This document shows, in pieces, positions 37,958-47,197 of a stretch of 64,000 bases of DNA (positions are counted from its first letter, which is position 1; every line of letters begins with the position of its first letter). The translations under genes were made by a program, and so were the position numbers. Under the pieces are notes generated by a model that ran no database searches, was not told the origin of the DNA, and saw only the letters and a list, made by a program, of their open reading frames with translations. This DNA is from JBKBII01 sp046299415 (GTDB lineage Bacteria > Pseudomonadota > Gammaproteobacteria > Ectothiorhodospirales > Ectothiorhodospiraceae): contig JBKBII010000010.1 of the NCBI GenBank assembly GCA_046299415.1, forward strand, positions 1 to 64,000, in the 5' to 3' direction.

Positions 37958-37985
37958 TGGACAGAACCGCAAAAGTAGCCATACT
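37958..37985 (+). promoter_or_regulatory. Sigma70-type promoter of 6S RNA
   Basis: TGGACA (37958-37963) and CATACT (37980-37985) are separated by 16 bp, matching -35 in five and -10 in four of six positions. The predicted start about 7 nt downstream coincides with the 5' side of the 6S closing stem. Confidence 0.55.
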
Positions 37986-37990
37986 GGAAT

Positions 37991-38183
37991 GAAGCGCGCG
38001 TCTGCTGCGTACGTGAGTCACCGGGCAAACCCTTGAGCCTATTTCTAGCGCCCGGGGCGCGGACTTTTCGGCGGTTGAGCATGTCCGGTCACGTATCGGA
38101 AAGCCTTTATGTCGGAAGCCGCACCCCACTTGAACCTTTGGTTCAAGGACGAAGGTGACAACGGCGCGAGCGGTGCGCGCTCC
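37991..38183 (+). ncRNA. ssrS: 6S RNA
   Basis: 6S RNA mimics an open promoter and sequesters sigma70-RNA polymerase in stationary phase. The region lies between zapA and fthC, as in E. coli. Conserved stretches visible include CCTTGAGCC, GCGGTTGAGCATG then CCGGTC, CGGAAAGCCTTTA, and the hairpin CTTGAACC-TTT-GGTTCAAGG. The ends pair: AGCGCGC (37993-37999) with GCGCGCT (38175-38181). The length of about 190 nt is right. Exact ends are estimates from the stem and promoter. Confidence 0.9.
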
Positions 38184-38190
38184 CTCATTG

Positions 38191-38219
38191 AAAAAAACAG
38201 CCCGCCACAAGCGGGCTGT
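38191..38219 (-). terminator. Strong hairpin after 6S RNA, U-run on the minus strand
   Basis: A 9-bp stem ACAGCCCGC/GCGGGCTGT with a 5-nt loop is flanked on the left by seven A. It is therefore a textbook terminator for leftward transcripts (T7 tail). On the plus strand only TCTCCGTTCT follows, so it would be weak after 6S RNA. It may work in both directions or block antisense transcription. Confidence 0.6.
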
Positions 38220-38543
38220 CTCCGTTCTGATCGCCAGACTCAAAATGATCAACGCGCCCTGAACCGGACAGCCCGCCCTACACCACGCGGCTGCGGCCCG
38301 AAATCCATCGATCGGCGCGTGACTCCACTCAATGCTTGCGGCGAAGAAGTTCGGCAGCCGATTCCCGAAAACCAACCCGGAGCCTCTGCTCGACCCCTTT
38401 CGCAACGTGCTTCGGAATTGAAGAAGCCCGGACCCGCGTCATCCGTGACTCGAGTCGCAGACGCGTCCAATCACGAGCGGCCGCGTTGTCTGTCAGCGTC
38501 CCGTCTCCCAAAATTTTGCACCCACCCAACGAGCATGTGACCG
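38220..38543. other. Spacer between the 6S region and fthC
   Basis: About 320 bp without a supported gene. fthC may depend on 6S read-through or its own promoter; none is clear. Confidence 0.35.
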
Positions 38544-39296
38544 ATGCCGGCAAACTGTGCCAAGTCAACACGCCAAGGATTCCAATCCAATCCAGCCTCC
38601 CGACGCGAACGCGTAGCAGCACTTCGAAAGCAACTGAAAAACCGTCGTCAAGCGACGACGGCCGTCCACCGCCAACGGGCTGAACGGCTCATCCTTCGGC
38701 GACTCGCTCGAACGCTCGAGACTTGTAGGCGCGCGGCCCTAAAGCACCGCACTGACGCAAAAAGACCCTGTCTCGGCGCTTTCCTGTCGACACCGGACGA
38801 GGTCGACCTTCGGCCGCTGCTCCCCGCACTGTCTCGACGCTGGCGAATCGCGCTGCCAAAAATCGACTTCTCACGACCTGGGCATATGACGTTTCTTCCC
38901 TGGAAGCCCGGCGACACGCTGCACATCAATCGTTGGGGCCTCGCAGAGCCTCGAGCGCATCATCTCAAGCCTATCGCCCCACGAAACCTCGCCTGCGTTC
39001 TGGTGCCTATCGTCGGTGTCGATCGTCGTGGCGGGCGACTCGGCATGGGCGGCGGCTACTACGATCGTGCGTTTTCACATCGCCGCTGGGCGGCCCGCCG
39101 CGACGCCGCACCACGCCCACGCCTCGTCGGCATCGCGTTTGCCATCCAACGCGTACGTTTTCTGCCGCTGCAACGCTGGGACATTCAACTCGACGCACTC
39201 GTAACAGAATCGGCTCAATACGAATTTAGCCCGTCGCGTGATCGCCGCGCCTCGAAACAACAAAAGCATAAGACCGAGCACCCGAACGTTGCGTAA
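38544..39296 (+). CDS. fthC: 5-formyltetrahydrofolate cyclo-ligase
   Basis: Converts 5-formyl-THF to 5,10-methenyl-THF using ATP (YgfA type). The 250 aa product has LRKQLKNRRQATT at the N-terminus, LPKIDFSRPGHMTFLPW in the middle, and the signature CVLVPIVGVDRRGGRLGMGGGYYDR, followed by LVGIAFAIQ. The usual length is about 190, so this protein has a basic N-terminal extension of about 20 aa and a polar tail. Its position after 6S RNA is the standard one. It complements the one-carbon flow of the gcv cluster in this window. Confidence 0.93.
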   Translation: MPANCAKSTRQGFQSNPASRRERVAALRKQLKNRRQATTAVHRQRAERLILRRLARTLETCRRAALKHRTDAKRPCLGAFLSTPDEVDLRPLLPALSRRWRIALPKIDFSRPGHMTFLPWKPGDTLHINRWGLAEPRAHHLKPIAPRNLACVLVPIVGVDRRGGRLGMGGGYYDRAFSHRRWAARRDAAPRPRLVGIAFAIQRVRFLPLQRWDIQLDALVTESAQYEFSPSRDRRASKQQKHKTEHPNVA

Positions 39297-39616
39297 CAAA
39301 AACAGAGCGGCGCCTGTGCAAGCGATTGATCCACGTCGTCTCGACGGTTCGAATCCAAAAAGCCAGCAGACGGCCGACACACACTGATTGATCGGTGAGT
39401 CGATAATAACGGACCGATTGTCCCGCCCCGCATGAATCATCACTTCTGGAACGGCGAGCAAAAAATCGAAACGATCATCGGATCGACCGAATCAGCGCAG
39501 GCCTCAAACAAGCGTCTCTCGTGGGTGTCCAATCCGTATATCTGCAGCCGACCGGATACCACCACACATCCACACGATGTGGAACACCAACCGGCACAAC
39601 ACACGGAACCGTATCG
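39297..39616. other. Spacer between fthC and the EVE-domain gene
   Basis: About 320 bp with no supported gene. The EVE frame is open into its right end but lacks family features there. Confidence 0.35.
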
Positions 39617-40084
39617 ATGGCGTATTGGCTATTCAAGAGTGAACCCGACGTCTTCGGCATCGATCACCTCGAAGCCGTAGGTACCGAACCCTGGGACGGA
39701 GTCCGCAATTATCAGGCGCGCAACATGATGCGCGACGAAATGAAGATCGGCGATCAAGCCTTCTTCTACCATTCGAACACCAAGGTTCCAGGCATCGTCG
39801 GATGCTGCGAGATCGTTCGCGAAGGCTACCCAGACGACGCCGCGTTCGATCCCGATCACAAATATTACGACGCCAAATCAGACCCAGACAATCCGCGCTG
39901 GTATCGCGTGGACGTCCGATTTGTCAGCCGCTTTGCCGATACGATCGCCCTCGACTGGCTCAAGTCTCAACCCGAAATGGCCGATAGCCCATTGGTCCGT
40001 CGCGGCAACCGGCTCTCGATCGTACCGGTCACGCCAGAGCAATGGGCGTTCATCCTGAGGCATGCGAAGCTTCACAGCGACTAA
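39617..40084 (+). CDS. EVE-domain protein (PUA-like, modified-nucleotide reader)
   Basis: EVE domains bind modified bases in DNA or RNA; bacterial stand-alone members are often found near RNA- or restriction-related genes. From ATG 39617 the product is 155 aa with the family blocks MAYWLFKSEPDVFGID, WDGVRNYQARNMMRD, GDQAFFYHSN, GIVGCCEIV and RWYRVDVRF. The opening MAYWLFKSEP is almost invariant in the group. Upstream in-frame codons (to 39521) are ignored. No methyltransferase or nuclease is next to it, so here it looks housekeeping. Confidence 0.92.
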   Translation: MAYWLFKSEPDVFGIDHLEAVGTEPWDGVRNYQARNMMRDEMKIGDQAFFYHSNTKVPGIVGCCEIVREGYPDDAAFDPDHKYYDAKSDPDNPRWYRVDVRFVSRFADTIALDWLKSQPEMADSPLVRRGNRLSIVPVTPEQWAFILRHAKLHSD

Positions 40085-40108
40085 GGTGAGACGCCAAGCG
40101 ATTTATAA

Positions 40109-40945
40109 ATGATCGCTCGCGTCACGGACACCGCTCACGAAGCGCTACAAGGCCTCATCGTCATGCCAAACTCATCCGACTCAAGCCGATTCGAGCCATC
40201 GACTCCAGCCGCCCACGACGCAAACACGACACCACGCTACCGAATGGTTTACTTCGCGCATGACACGATGGCCGCCATGTTGCGTCTGGCCTTCGCTCTC
40301 AAGCGGGAACCTCTGACGACCGATGTCGTCGGCTGGCTTGACGACGAAACTTTCTTTGACCTCGGCGTCGCCCGGCGATCACCAATCCTGATCGAAGACG
40401 ATCGGATCGTTCATTCGGACCACGACACCGACCCCAGTCACAGTGAAGCCTTCGCGCTCGCCTTTCTGCGAAACATCGATCTGCGACTCACCGAGGGTCC
40501 CGCCCTGTCCAAGCCTCTTTCCGATGATGCGTGGCAGGCCGTCCTCGATTGGCGCACCACGCTCACCCACATCCACGCCCGCCTGATTGCGCCCATCGCG
40601 CCGGCGATGCGAGGAATCGGCGATGACCCGCAGGCGCTGGCGGCCTACAAACGCGAGGTCGAGCATCGCTTCGGACAAAGTCTGGAAGAACTCGCGAACG
40701 ATCGATACGGCGCCTGGGAACAGCTCAAAAACCGAGGACACCTGATCGGCCTCGGACGCCATCTGGCGACCGGTCGCTTCTACTTCGGCAGCGAACCCAG
40801 CATCGCCGACTGCCTGATTACCGCTGATCTCTATCCTCTTCAACTGCACGACGGAGTCCACCTTCCCATCGATCTGATGTATTACCTGGCTCGAGTCGAA
40901 GATGCTGCGGGGATTGATCTATCCGCAGACTGGCTGGCACGCTGA
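40109..40945 (+). CDS. Glutathione S-transferase-like protein
   Basis: About 278 aa with a GST layout. An N-terminal thioredoxin-like half starts at YRMVYFAHDTMAAMLRLAFALKREPL, and SPILIEDDRIVHSD takes the place of the usual IPILV-D-G segment. An all-helical C-terminal half has HLATGRFYFGSEPSIADCLITADLYPL, the typical (G/S)-x-SIAD N-capping box. No Cys or Ser in the usual active-site place is obvious. A first ATG (40109) and a later one (40163) are both possible. It lies 24 bp after the EVE gene on the same strand. Substrate unknown. Confidence 0.78.
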   Translation: MIARVTDTAHEALQGLIVMPNSSDSSRFEPSTPAAHDANTTPRYRMVYFAHDTMAAMLRLAFALKREPLTTDVVGWLDDETFFDLGVARRSPILIEDDRIVHSDHDTDPSHSEAFALAFLRNIDLRLTEGPALSKPLSDDAWQAVLDWRTTLTHIHARLIAPIAPAMRGIGDDPQALAAYKREVEHRFGQSLEELANDRYGAWEQLKNRGHLIGLGRHLATGRFYFGSEPSIADCLITADLYPLQLHDGVHLPIDLMYYLARVEDAAGIDLSADWLAR

Positions 40946-41205
40946 TCTGGCGACTCATCGCAGCACGGCCGCGAACGAAAGACCGAAACGTCTCGCTCGC
41001 GTGACCCGCTCACTCGAAACCTTGTTGAGGCGACGAGCTCATTCAAGAAGCACAACGAACCCCGTACCCTGCGGCCCGTCCCCGCCGTGATCAAAAGCCG
41101 GCAAACAAGCGGATGGCAACGCCCCCGTGTCATCATTGACGCAAAACAAAAGGACCGAGAGTTGCGCGATATTTGGCCTCGTTGCCACATCGACCAGGAG
41201 AACCC

Positions 41206-41538
41206 ATGACCCTATCCGAGCTGTTGACTGCCCTCGCCCGCGACGTCGACCCGGCATTTCTCGCACCCGATGCCAAAGGCACTCTCGAGGCGGCTGAAGC
41301 AGAGCAAACACAGAATCCCGTAGTCGGAGAGATCATCCGCGCATGGATCGAGCGCGTCGGTCACCGCGATCCCGAAGCTCGCATCGAGCGCGTCGACGCT
41401 GTCAACGCACTCGCCCGAACCCGGCTGAAATACATGGCCGACGACGCGCCGATAGACGCGTTCCGATTGGTTGAAAAAACCATCACGCAAATCGATGCGG
41501 CGTTCAACGACGAAGCGCTCGCAAGCAAATCGAAATAA
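41206..41538 (+). CDS. Small unknown helical protein (110 aa)
   Basis: No family recognised. From ATG 41206, with AGGAG in the ideal place, the protein is soluble and probably helical. It is rich in Ala/Glu/Arg (LSELLTALARDVDPAF, VVGEIIRAWIERVGH, DAVNALARTRLKYM) with no cysteine and no TM segment. It is 32 bp upstream of the ModE-type regulator on the same strand, so the two may be co-expressed. Confidence 0.7.
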   Translation: MTLSELLTALARDVDPAFLAPDAKGTLEAAEAEQTQNPVVGEIIRAWIERVGHRDPEARIERVDAVNALARTRLKYMADDAPIDAFRLVEKTITQIDAAFNDEALASKSK

Positions 41539-41570
41539 GCCAACAGATTCGAACCGAGGACAGACCGACG

Positions 41571-42059
41571 ATGCCTCGCAAATCGACGCTCCGTCACAAA
41601 TCCACCGCCACGTCTCGCCAGCAGAAATCGCCCATCCAAAACGGCGACGACGCACGAAAAAACGAGACCACGACAACGCCTGACACCCCCGCGAAAAGCG
41701 ACGGCCCCTGTCTTCGCATCCTGCTCGGTGGATGGATCGCGCTGGGTCCTGGTAAAGTTCGGCTCCTCGACGCGATCGAAAATACAGGATCGATCTCGGC
41801 CGCAGCCCGAAGCCTCGGCATGTCCTACCGTCGCGCCTGGAACCTCGTCGACGCGATGAATCGCTGTTTCAGGCAGCCGCTCGTTGACACCGAAATTGGA
41901 GGGTCTGCCGGTGGCGGTGCGAGAATCACTGCCGCCGGCGAAGAAGCGCGCCAGCGGTATCGCGACATGGAAGCCAAAGCGGCCGCTGCACTCGCACAGG
42001 ACTGGGCCGATTTTTCGCCATTGCTAAAGGACCCTGACGCCCCCTCTCTTCGAGGTTGA
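41571..42059 (+). CDS. ModE-type winged helix-turn-helix protein without molybdate-binding domain
   Basis: After a polar, Thr/Ser/Lys-rich N-terminal segment of about 45 residues comes a single LysR/ModE-like DNA-binding domain: ALGPGKVRLLDAIENTGSISAAARSLGMSYRRAWNLVDAM, then the wing with GGSAGGGARITAAGEE. At 162 aa it ends where ModE proteins begin their TOBE/Di-MOP molybdate domains. Such short proteins exist as ModE N-terminal homologues. No molybdate transport gene lies nearby. The target is unknown. Confidence 0.85.
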   Translation: MPRKSTLRHKSTATSRQQKSPIQNGDDARKNETTTTPDTPAKSDGPCLRILLGGWIALGPGKVRLLDAIENTGSISAAARSLGMSYRRAWNLVDAMNRCFRQPLVDTEIGGSAGGGARITAAGEEARQRYRDMEAKAAAALAQDWADFSPLLKDPDAPSLRG

Positions 42060-42653
42060 CCGTCAGCGACGCCAAACGAGCGGCTCGTAGCCTTGGGCAG
42101 CGTCCTGACTGCAAACCGCAGATCGAAAAAGAGCGTACACAAGCGACCATTTTGAGGATCGTTCAGGTCGGCCGCGACCGGCACGAACGGTTTCTGACGA
42201 ACACTCGCGAAAGGCGCCATGCCTGCACGCTACGGCCCCTGTCTGACACGTCTTCACTGTGACGAGCTCGATTGTCCTCTGCATGCGCAATCGCGGACGC
42301 AACAACTCCGCCAAAACTTCAGCAAGAAACGCTCGACAAGACACGGGCCAGCGCATCATGGAACATCGCTGAACAAGGGTAAGTGAGCGCATCGGTGTTT
42401 TCTCTGAGGCTCGCTCCCTCATCCGACGACCCGTTTTGGTCGCCTGCCCGCGCCTCGCGCGGTATGCCGCCCGCGGCATCCCTCGGCGTTTCTCCTAAGC
42501 CCATCGCATGATGCCGAGGGTATCCCGCAGAGATACGCGCTACAGCTCAGCGGCTGTCTGTCCGCCAAGCGAAAGCTCGAAGCTCGGCGCCCAGACCAAA
42601 TCGAATACGAACCGCCCAAAACGACGACCAGCCCCAAGTGCAAACCACGTCGA
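42060..42653. other. Convergent intergenic region before cydC
   Basis: About 590 bp between two converging genes, with no supported gene. Short frames look random. No strong bidirectional terminator is apparent to me. Confidence 0.4.
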
Positions 42654-44630
42654 TCAACGACCACGCACTCGTAGACGCGTCCACGCGCCCGGCAGCGCGG
42701 CGGCCTCATGACTCACGATAATCACGATGCGAGACGAAAAGAAAGGCATCAAGCCAGCGATCACGCGTTCGCGCATTGCATCGTCCAATCCGGCGAATGG
42801 CTCATCGAGCAAGACCAACGGTCGATCCTGAAGAACGATCGCCGCCAACGCCAGGCGAGCTCGTTGACCACCCGACAAATAGCGCCCACCCGGACCCATT
42901 CGCTCCTCAAGCCCCACCCGAGCGCGAAGCAAATCATCATCGAGACCGACCTCTGCCAGAGCTTTCCAACAGCGATCGTCATGTGAATCGGTCAAAAGTG
43001 CCGATTCTTCGCCATCATCGGCTGTCGGCGCTGGCCGGGCTGCATGCCGACCGAGGCGCAGAAAATCGCCGATAGTCATATCTGGCAACACTGGATCCTG
43101 AGACAAATGGCTGACGTTGAACCCCGGCACTCGCTCACCCGGCCATAGCGAAAAACCGAACGGCGCATAATGTTTGTCATGATCTTCGTCGTTTGAACGC
43201 CAAAACGGCGCATCCGTCGGCTGCTCGTCGTCATCGGTGCTTTTCGAATCGTGCGCGGGTCGCACGTCACCCGATCGCGCATCACCCTGACGCTCTTCAC
43301 CGCTCCAACTGCTCTGCAACAACCGAATCTCGCCAGCTACCGGCGCCAACTCGCCGGCGAGTGTCGCCAACAACGCCGACTTGCCGACACCGCTTGGGCC
43401 CGTCACCACCAAGGGCACCCCCCGATCGACCGTGACCGTGATCGGCCGTAACAACGACACGCTGTTGGCGAAACCCACTTCGAGGCGCTCGATCTCGATC
43501 CGATCGATCACGCCTGACGCTGCAGAGACCCTCGTGCTCGGTACCGAGCGTCCCTGCAACAGCAACGGCATCAGTCGCGCCTGCGCCTCATTGGCTTCCG
43601 CAACCCGCCAAAACGCGCCGGGCAATGCAGCGAACGCCTCGCCAAGCCCAAGTGCGAGCAGAGGCAAGGCCACCGCCACCGGCGCCGAGATGATCCCGGC
43701 CTGCCAGACCTTGAGCGCGACCACCGCCACGGCCAAGGCACCGAAACCAGTCAACGTCTGCGTCAACAGCGTTGCAACACGCTCGATGCGGTCTTGCCAT
43801 GCCCGCATCCGGCTACGTTCTGTATCCAGCGCCGCCAGCCCATCGAACGCGTGCCGACTGCGTCCGCGCCCAATCAAATCGGGCAGATCCCCCAGCGTCT
43901 CGAGCATTGCCTCACGCTCGCGCGCCCGTGCCGCGACCACCGCTCGACCGGCTTTGCGACCGGCACGCGCCGCCACGATCGCCGCGCCGAAGATGGCCAG
44001 CGACTGCGCAACGATGATGCCTGCCAACTCAGTTCGACCGACGCCCGCGAGAATCGCTGTCACGACGATCAATGTCGCGATCGCAGCCACCAGTGGACCG
44101 ATGATTCGCAGCGGGACCGCATCGAGCGTGTCGACATCCGCAGACAGGCGCGTTTGGACATCGGCCGAATGCAGCGCGTCGATGCGATGCCAGTGCGTGC
44201 TGAGCACACCCGCAAACACACGCACTCGAAGGTCACGCAAGGTTCGTAGAACCGCATCGTGACTGACCAGACGTTCAAAATATCTCAGCAACGGGCGCGC
44301 GATCGCCAGCCCTCGGATCGCGCCCGACGGCGTGTACAAATTCAGCGTCGCCACTAAACCCGCACCCGCCAATGCCGTCGCGGTCAAAAACCAGCCGGAC
44401 ACCGCCAACAGTCCCAGCCCACTGATCCAGGTCACGCTCAACAGGAGAAACGCGAGCGCATAGCGCCCCGGCGCCGCGAGCAACAACCAGCCGCCAAACA
44501 ACCGTCGAGCGTCAGACATCGCCCGAGGAGTCTCGCATTGATGAGTCTCGCATTGACGATCCGACACCCCCGAAGTCCGGCTCTGCATGGCCCCGACAAT
44601 CCGAGACCCGTCTGCACGGTCTCGCATCAT
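42654..44630 (-). CDS. cydC: Thiol reductant ABC exporter subunit CydC
   Basis: Half-transporter that, with CydD, exports glutathione/cysteine to the periplasm and is needed to assemble cytochrome bd and some c-type cytochromes. The TM domain starts after about 40 residues (ALAFLLLSVTWISGLGLLAVSGWFLTA). The ATPase has Walker A GPSGVGKS, Q-loop HLSQDP, signature YLSGGQRARLALA and Walker B LVLLDEPFAGLD. Between Walker A and the Q-loop sits a Ser/Asp/Glu-rich insert of about 45-60 residues. A smaller insert follows the Q-loop, and the C-terminus ends soon after the H-loop HEAAALPG. The ATG overlaps the cydD stop (ATGA), with GGAAGG upstream. Confidence 0.93.
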   Translation of the reverse strand: MMRDRADGSRIVGAMQSRTSGVSDRQCETHQCETPRAMSDARRLFGGWLLLAAPGRYALAFLLLSVTWISGLGLLAVSGWFLTATALAGAGLVATLNLYTPSGAIRGLAIARPLLRYFERLVSHDAVLRTLRDLRVRVFAGVLSTHWHRIDALHSADVQTRLSADVDTLDAVPLRIIGPLVAAIATLIVVTAILAGVGRTELAGIIVAQSLAIFGAAIVAARAGRKAGRAVVAARAREREAMLETLGDLPDLIGRGRSRHAFDGLAALDTERSRMRAWQDRIERVATLLTQTLTGFGALAVAVVALKVWQAGIISAPVAVALPLLALGLGEAFAALPGAFWRVAEANEAQARLMPLLLQGRSVPSTRVSAASGVIDRIEIERLEVGFANSVSLLRPITVTVDRGVPLVVTGPSGVGKSALLATLAGELAPVAGEIRLLQSSWSGEERQGDARSGDVRPAHDSKSTDDDEQPTDAPFWRSNDEDHDKHYAPFGFSLWPGERVPGFNVSHLSQDPVLPDMTIGDFLRLGRHAARPAPTADDGEESALLTDSHDDRCWKALAEVGLDDDLLRARVGLEERMGPGGRYLSGGQRARLALAAIVLQDRPLVLLDEPFAGLDDAMRERVIAGLMPFFSSRIVIIVSHEAAALPGAWTRLRVRGR

Positions 44631-46723
44631 CGACCTTCCGCCTCGTGCCTGTGTCGAACAGCTGGCTTGCCGTTCGCCGCCGCTGAATGCACCGTTGTTC
44701 GCGCCAGATGAACAACGCGATCGGCCTTCTCAGCCACAGCCGGATCGTGCGTCGCGACCAGCAGCGTCCAACCCTGAGTCCGCGCGCGCCGAAACAATTC
44801 ATCGATCACCCGATCGCGAGTCTCGCCATCCAGCGCCTTAGTAGGCTCGTCGAGCAACCACAGCGACTCAGGCGCAAGATAAGCACGCGCCAGCGCAATG
44901 CGCTCGGCCTGCCCACCTGAAACGCCGACCCCGAGTTCACCGATCGGACGCTCAAGCGTCCAACCCTCGTGCGCCAAATCGAGCCCGGCCGCTCGCAGCG
45001 CCTCGAGCAAAACCGCGTCGTCGCAAGCGTTAACGTCCTCGCATTCTTTTCGACCACTTCGCTCGCTCTCTGCCTGCTGCCCCGCTTTCGATCGCGCGTG
45101 CACTTTTGTGGTGATCACCCGATGATTCATGTCCTGATCGACACACCCAGAAATCGCGTCGTGACTCAACGTCGGCGCGCTGGCGCTCCCCAACCGGCCC
45201 ATCCGGCCAACCTCAAGATGTCTCGTCAACGCATCCCGCAAACTTCCAGCGTAAAGATGCAAACTCTGCCCGATCCAGACGAACCGACTCGCGGACGGTG
45301 CACGGACGACGCGACCCGAAGCGGGCTTCAAAAAACCCGCGATCAGCGCCAGAAGGGTCGACTTACCGACACCCGAGGGGCCCATGATCGCGACCACCTC
45401 ACCGGCGCGCAGCGAGAACTCAAAATTTTGCAGCACGGGCACGACTCGGCCGGGCGGGGTGTAACTCACCGCAACGACTCGCACCAACACGCTGGAATCC
45501 CCATCAACCCCGAGTGCATCGTCACGCGCACCAGTCGTGTCGTCTTCACCACCAGAGCCAGCCGGGACCGCTGACCGCTGACCGAGCGTTGCCGCACCGG
45601 CTGCTTCCGGATCTCTCATCAACGACTTCTCGATCGCCGCCAAAGCCACCAGCGCCGCCTGAGCCTCAGCGCGATCGTGATAGCGCTCAGCCCAGTGACG
45701 AATCGCCATGAAGTACTCTGGCGCCAACAGCAGAATCCACAAGCCCGTCAAAAGCGTGAGTTGGGGCGCCGGCCCGTAGTCGATCGCACCGAATAACGCA
45801 AATCCAATGTAGATCGCCGTCATACCGATCGCGGCTGCGGCAAAAAACTCGAGGACCGCTGACGACAGAAACGCGATCCTCAACACCCTCATCGTCAAGC
45901 GCCGAAAGGCATCCGACGCACTCGCGACGTCGGCGACCGTCTCAGCACCTGCGCCGGCGCGACGCAACCATGCAGCCGCCTGAACGCGATCGACAAAGTA
46001 CCCGCCGAGCCGCGTCTCCTCAGCCTGCTGCGCCTCATGAATTTTCGCCGCCCCCATCCCGATCAACGCCATGAAGACCGGGATCAAAGGCGCCGCGAAG
46101 GCCAATAAAAATCCGGCGATCCAATCGAGCGCAAACACAACCGCCAGCACACCGATGACCATCGTCAACGCCTGAAAAGCGGCCGGTTCGGCCGCCGCGT
46201 AAGTCGCATGCGTCCGCTCGACCTGACGTTGATAACGCGACACGACCTCGCCAAGCGGCGCGGCCTGGGCAAGGCCAAGAGGGCCGGCTTGATCGATTGC
46301 GCGACGCAAGCGCTCGCGCAGCCGCGTCTCAACCGTGAATGCGCGCCACGCGGCACCCTCATCACGCAGGAGTGAGCCGACCGCGCGCACCGCGAGCCCC
46401 ACGAACGCCACCACCAACGCGATCAAGGTCGTCGAAAAGTCACCCTCCGACAGCACGGGCGACAACCACGCGATCATCCAATCGCCCGGCTCCTGACTGA
46501 GCCATCGACTCGGCACTACTGCCGCCAAAAGCAGCGCAAGCGCGCCCGTCAGGATCACGGTACCTGCGACATGCAGAACGGCGCCCGACATCATGACGAG
46601 GGTCGACTCAGTAGGCGGTGCCACAGCGCGCGCCAAGCGACGCGCTGCGTGCTTTTGCGCCTGCACAGCCGTCTCGTCCGTAAGCGCCGATTCCGAGTCC
46701 ACGTTCTCAGCGAGTGAAGTCAC
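44627..46723 (-). CDS. cydD: Thiol reductant ABC exporter subunit CydD
   Basis: Partner of CydC. The 698 aa product has an ABC type-1 TM domain (six hydrophobic segments across about residues 40-340), then an ATPase with Walker A GPSGVGKSTLL, Q-loop FVWIGQSLHLYAGSLRDAL, signature GVSGGQAERIALARA and Walker B SLWLLDEPTKALD. Between Q-loop and signature is an extra stretch of about 55-60 polar residues containing several Cys, His and Lys, absent from ordinary CydD. Start is GTG 46723 without a clear ribosome binding site. cydAB are not in the window, so the client oxidase is elsewhere. Confidence 0.93.
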   Translation of the reverse strand: MTSLAENVDSESALTDETAVQAQKHAARRLARAVAPPTESTLVMMSGAVLHVAGTVILTGALALLLAAVVPSRWLSQEPGDWMIAWLSPVLSEGDFSTTLIALVVAFVGLAVRAVGSLLRDEGAAWRAFTVETRLRERLRRAIDQAGPLGLAQAAPLGEVVSRYQRQVERTHATYAAAEPAAFQALTMVIGVLAVVFALDWIAGFLLAFAAPLIPVFMALIGMGAAKIHEAQQAEETRLGGYFVDRVQAAAWLRRAGAGAETVADVASASDAFRRLTMRVLRIAFLSSAVLEFFAAAAIGMTAIYIGFALFGAIDYGPAPQLTLLTGLWILLLAPEYFMAIRHWAERYHDRAEAQAALVALAAIEKSLMRDPEAAGAATLGQRSAVPAGSGGEDDTTGARDDALGVDGDSSVLVRVVAVSYTPPGRVVPVLQNFEFSLRAGEVVAIMGPSGVGKSTLLALIAGFLKPASGRVVRAPSASRFVWIGQSLHLYAGSLRDALTRHLEVGRMGRLGSASAPTLSHDAISGCVDQDMNHRVITTKVHARSKAGQQAESERSGRKECEDVNACDDAVLLEALRAAGLDLAHEGWTLERPIGELGVGVSGGQAERIALARAYLAPESLWLLDEPTKALDGETRDRVIDELFRRARTQGWTLLVATHDPAVAEKADRVVHLARTTVHSAAANGKPAVRHRHEAEGR

Positions 46724-47197
46724 ACCGGACGCATCGACACGTTCGCCGACGCATCGATTCGGCTTGATCCATCGCCACTAGCATGCGTCATGCCCACACC
46801 TCCGCGGTCACACAGCCATTCGCTGAAAAATCCCCAAGCAGCAGACCGACTGCCCAAGGATGCTTCGGCGTCGCAACGAGAAACCAGGCCACCTTGATGG
46901 CATTAAAGCGGACACTGAATTCCGCGTCAGCGCACTTTCAAGCTTGATCGAGCAGACGGGGTACTCGAGCAACGCCCAATCCGACCCAGGTCACTCGGCC
47001 GACCTTCACCGACGACAGATCCCCAGACCTATGGACGCTGAAGCGCGTTCATCCTGCGCTGCAAAAATGGCCAACCGCCAACGGGCACTACGGCGTCGCG
47101 AATGAGCCAATTCGATAGCGGAATCAAAGCCAGATCCTTTGGATCCAAGCGCCTGAGCCCCTCCCAAACGTGCAGTCTGCAGAGTCTCCAAAAGCCC
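46724..47197. other. Spacer between dacB and cydD
   Basis: About 470 bp with no supported gene. It must hold the cydDC promoter. No obvious FNR-type TTGAT-N4-ATCAA dyad was found. Confidence 0.35.

Noticed and set aside
43381..44262. 293-codon open frame on the plus strand opposite cydC
   Set aside because: Arg/Ser/Thr-rich shadow of a high-GC gene; cydC on the other strand has all ABC motifs.
46724..47197. FNR/Anr site before cydD
   Set aside because: No dyad matching the TTGAT-N4-ATCAA pattern was found.
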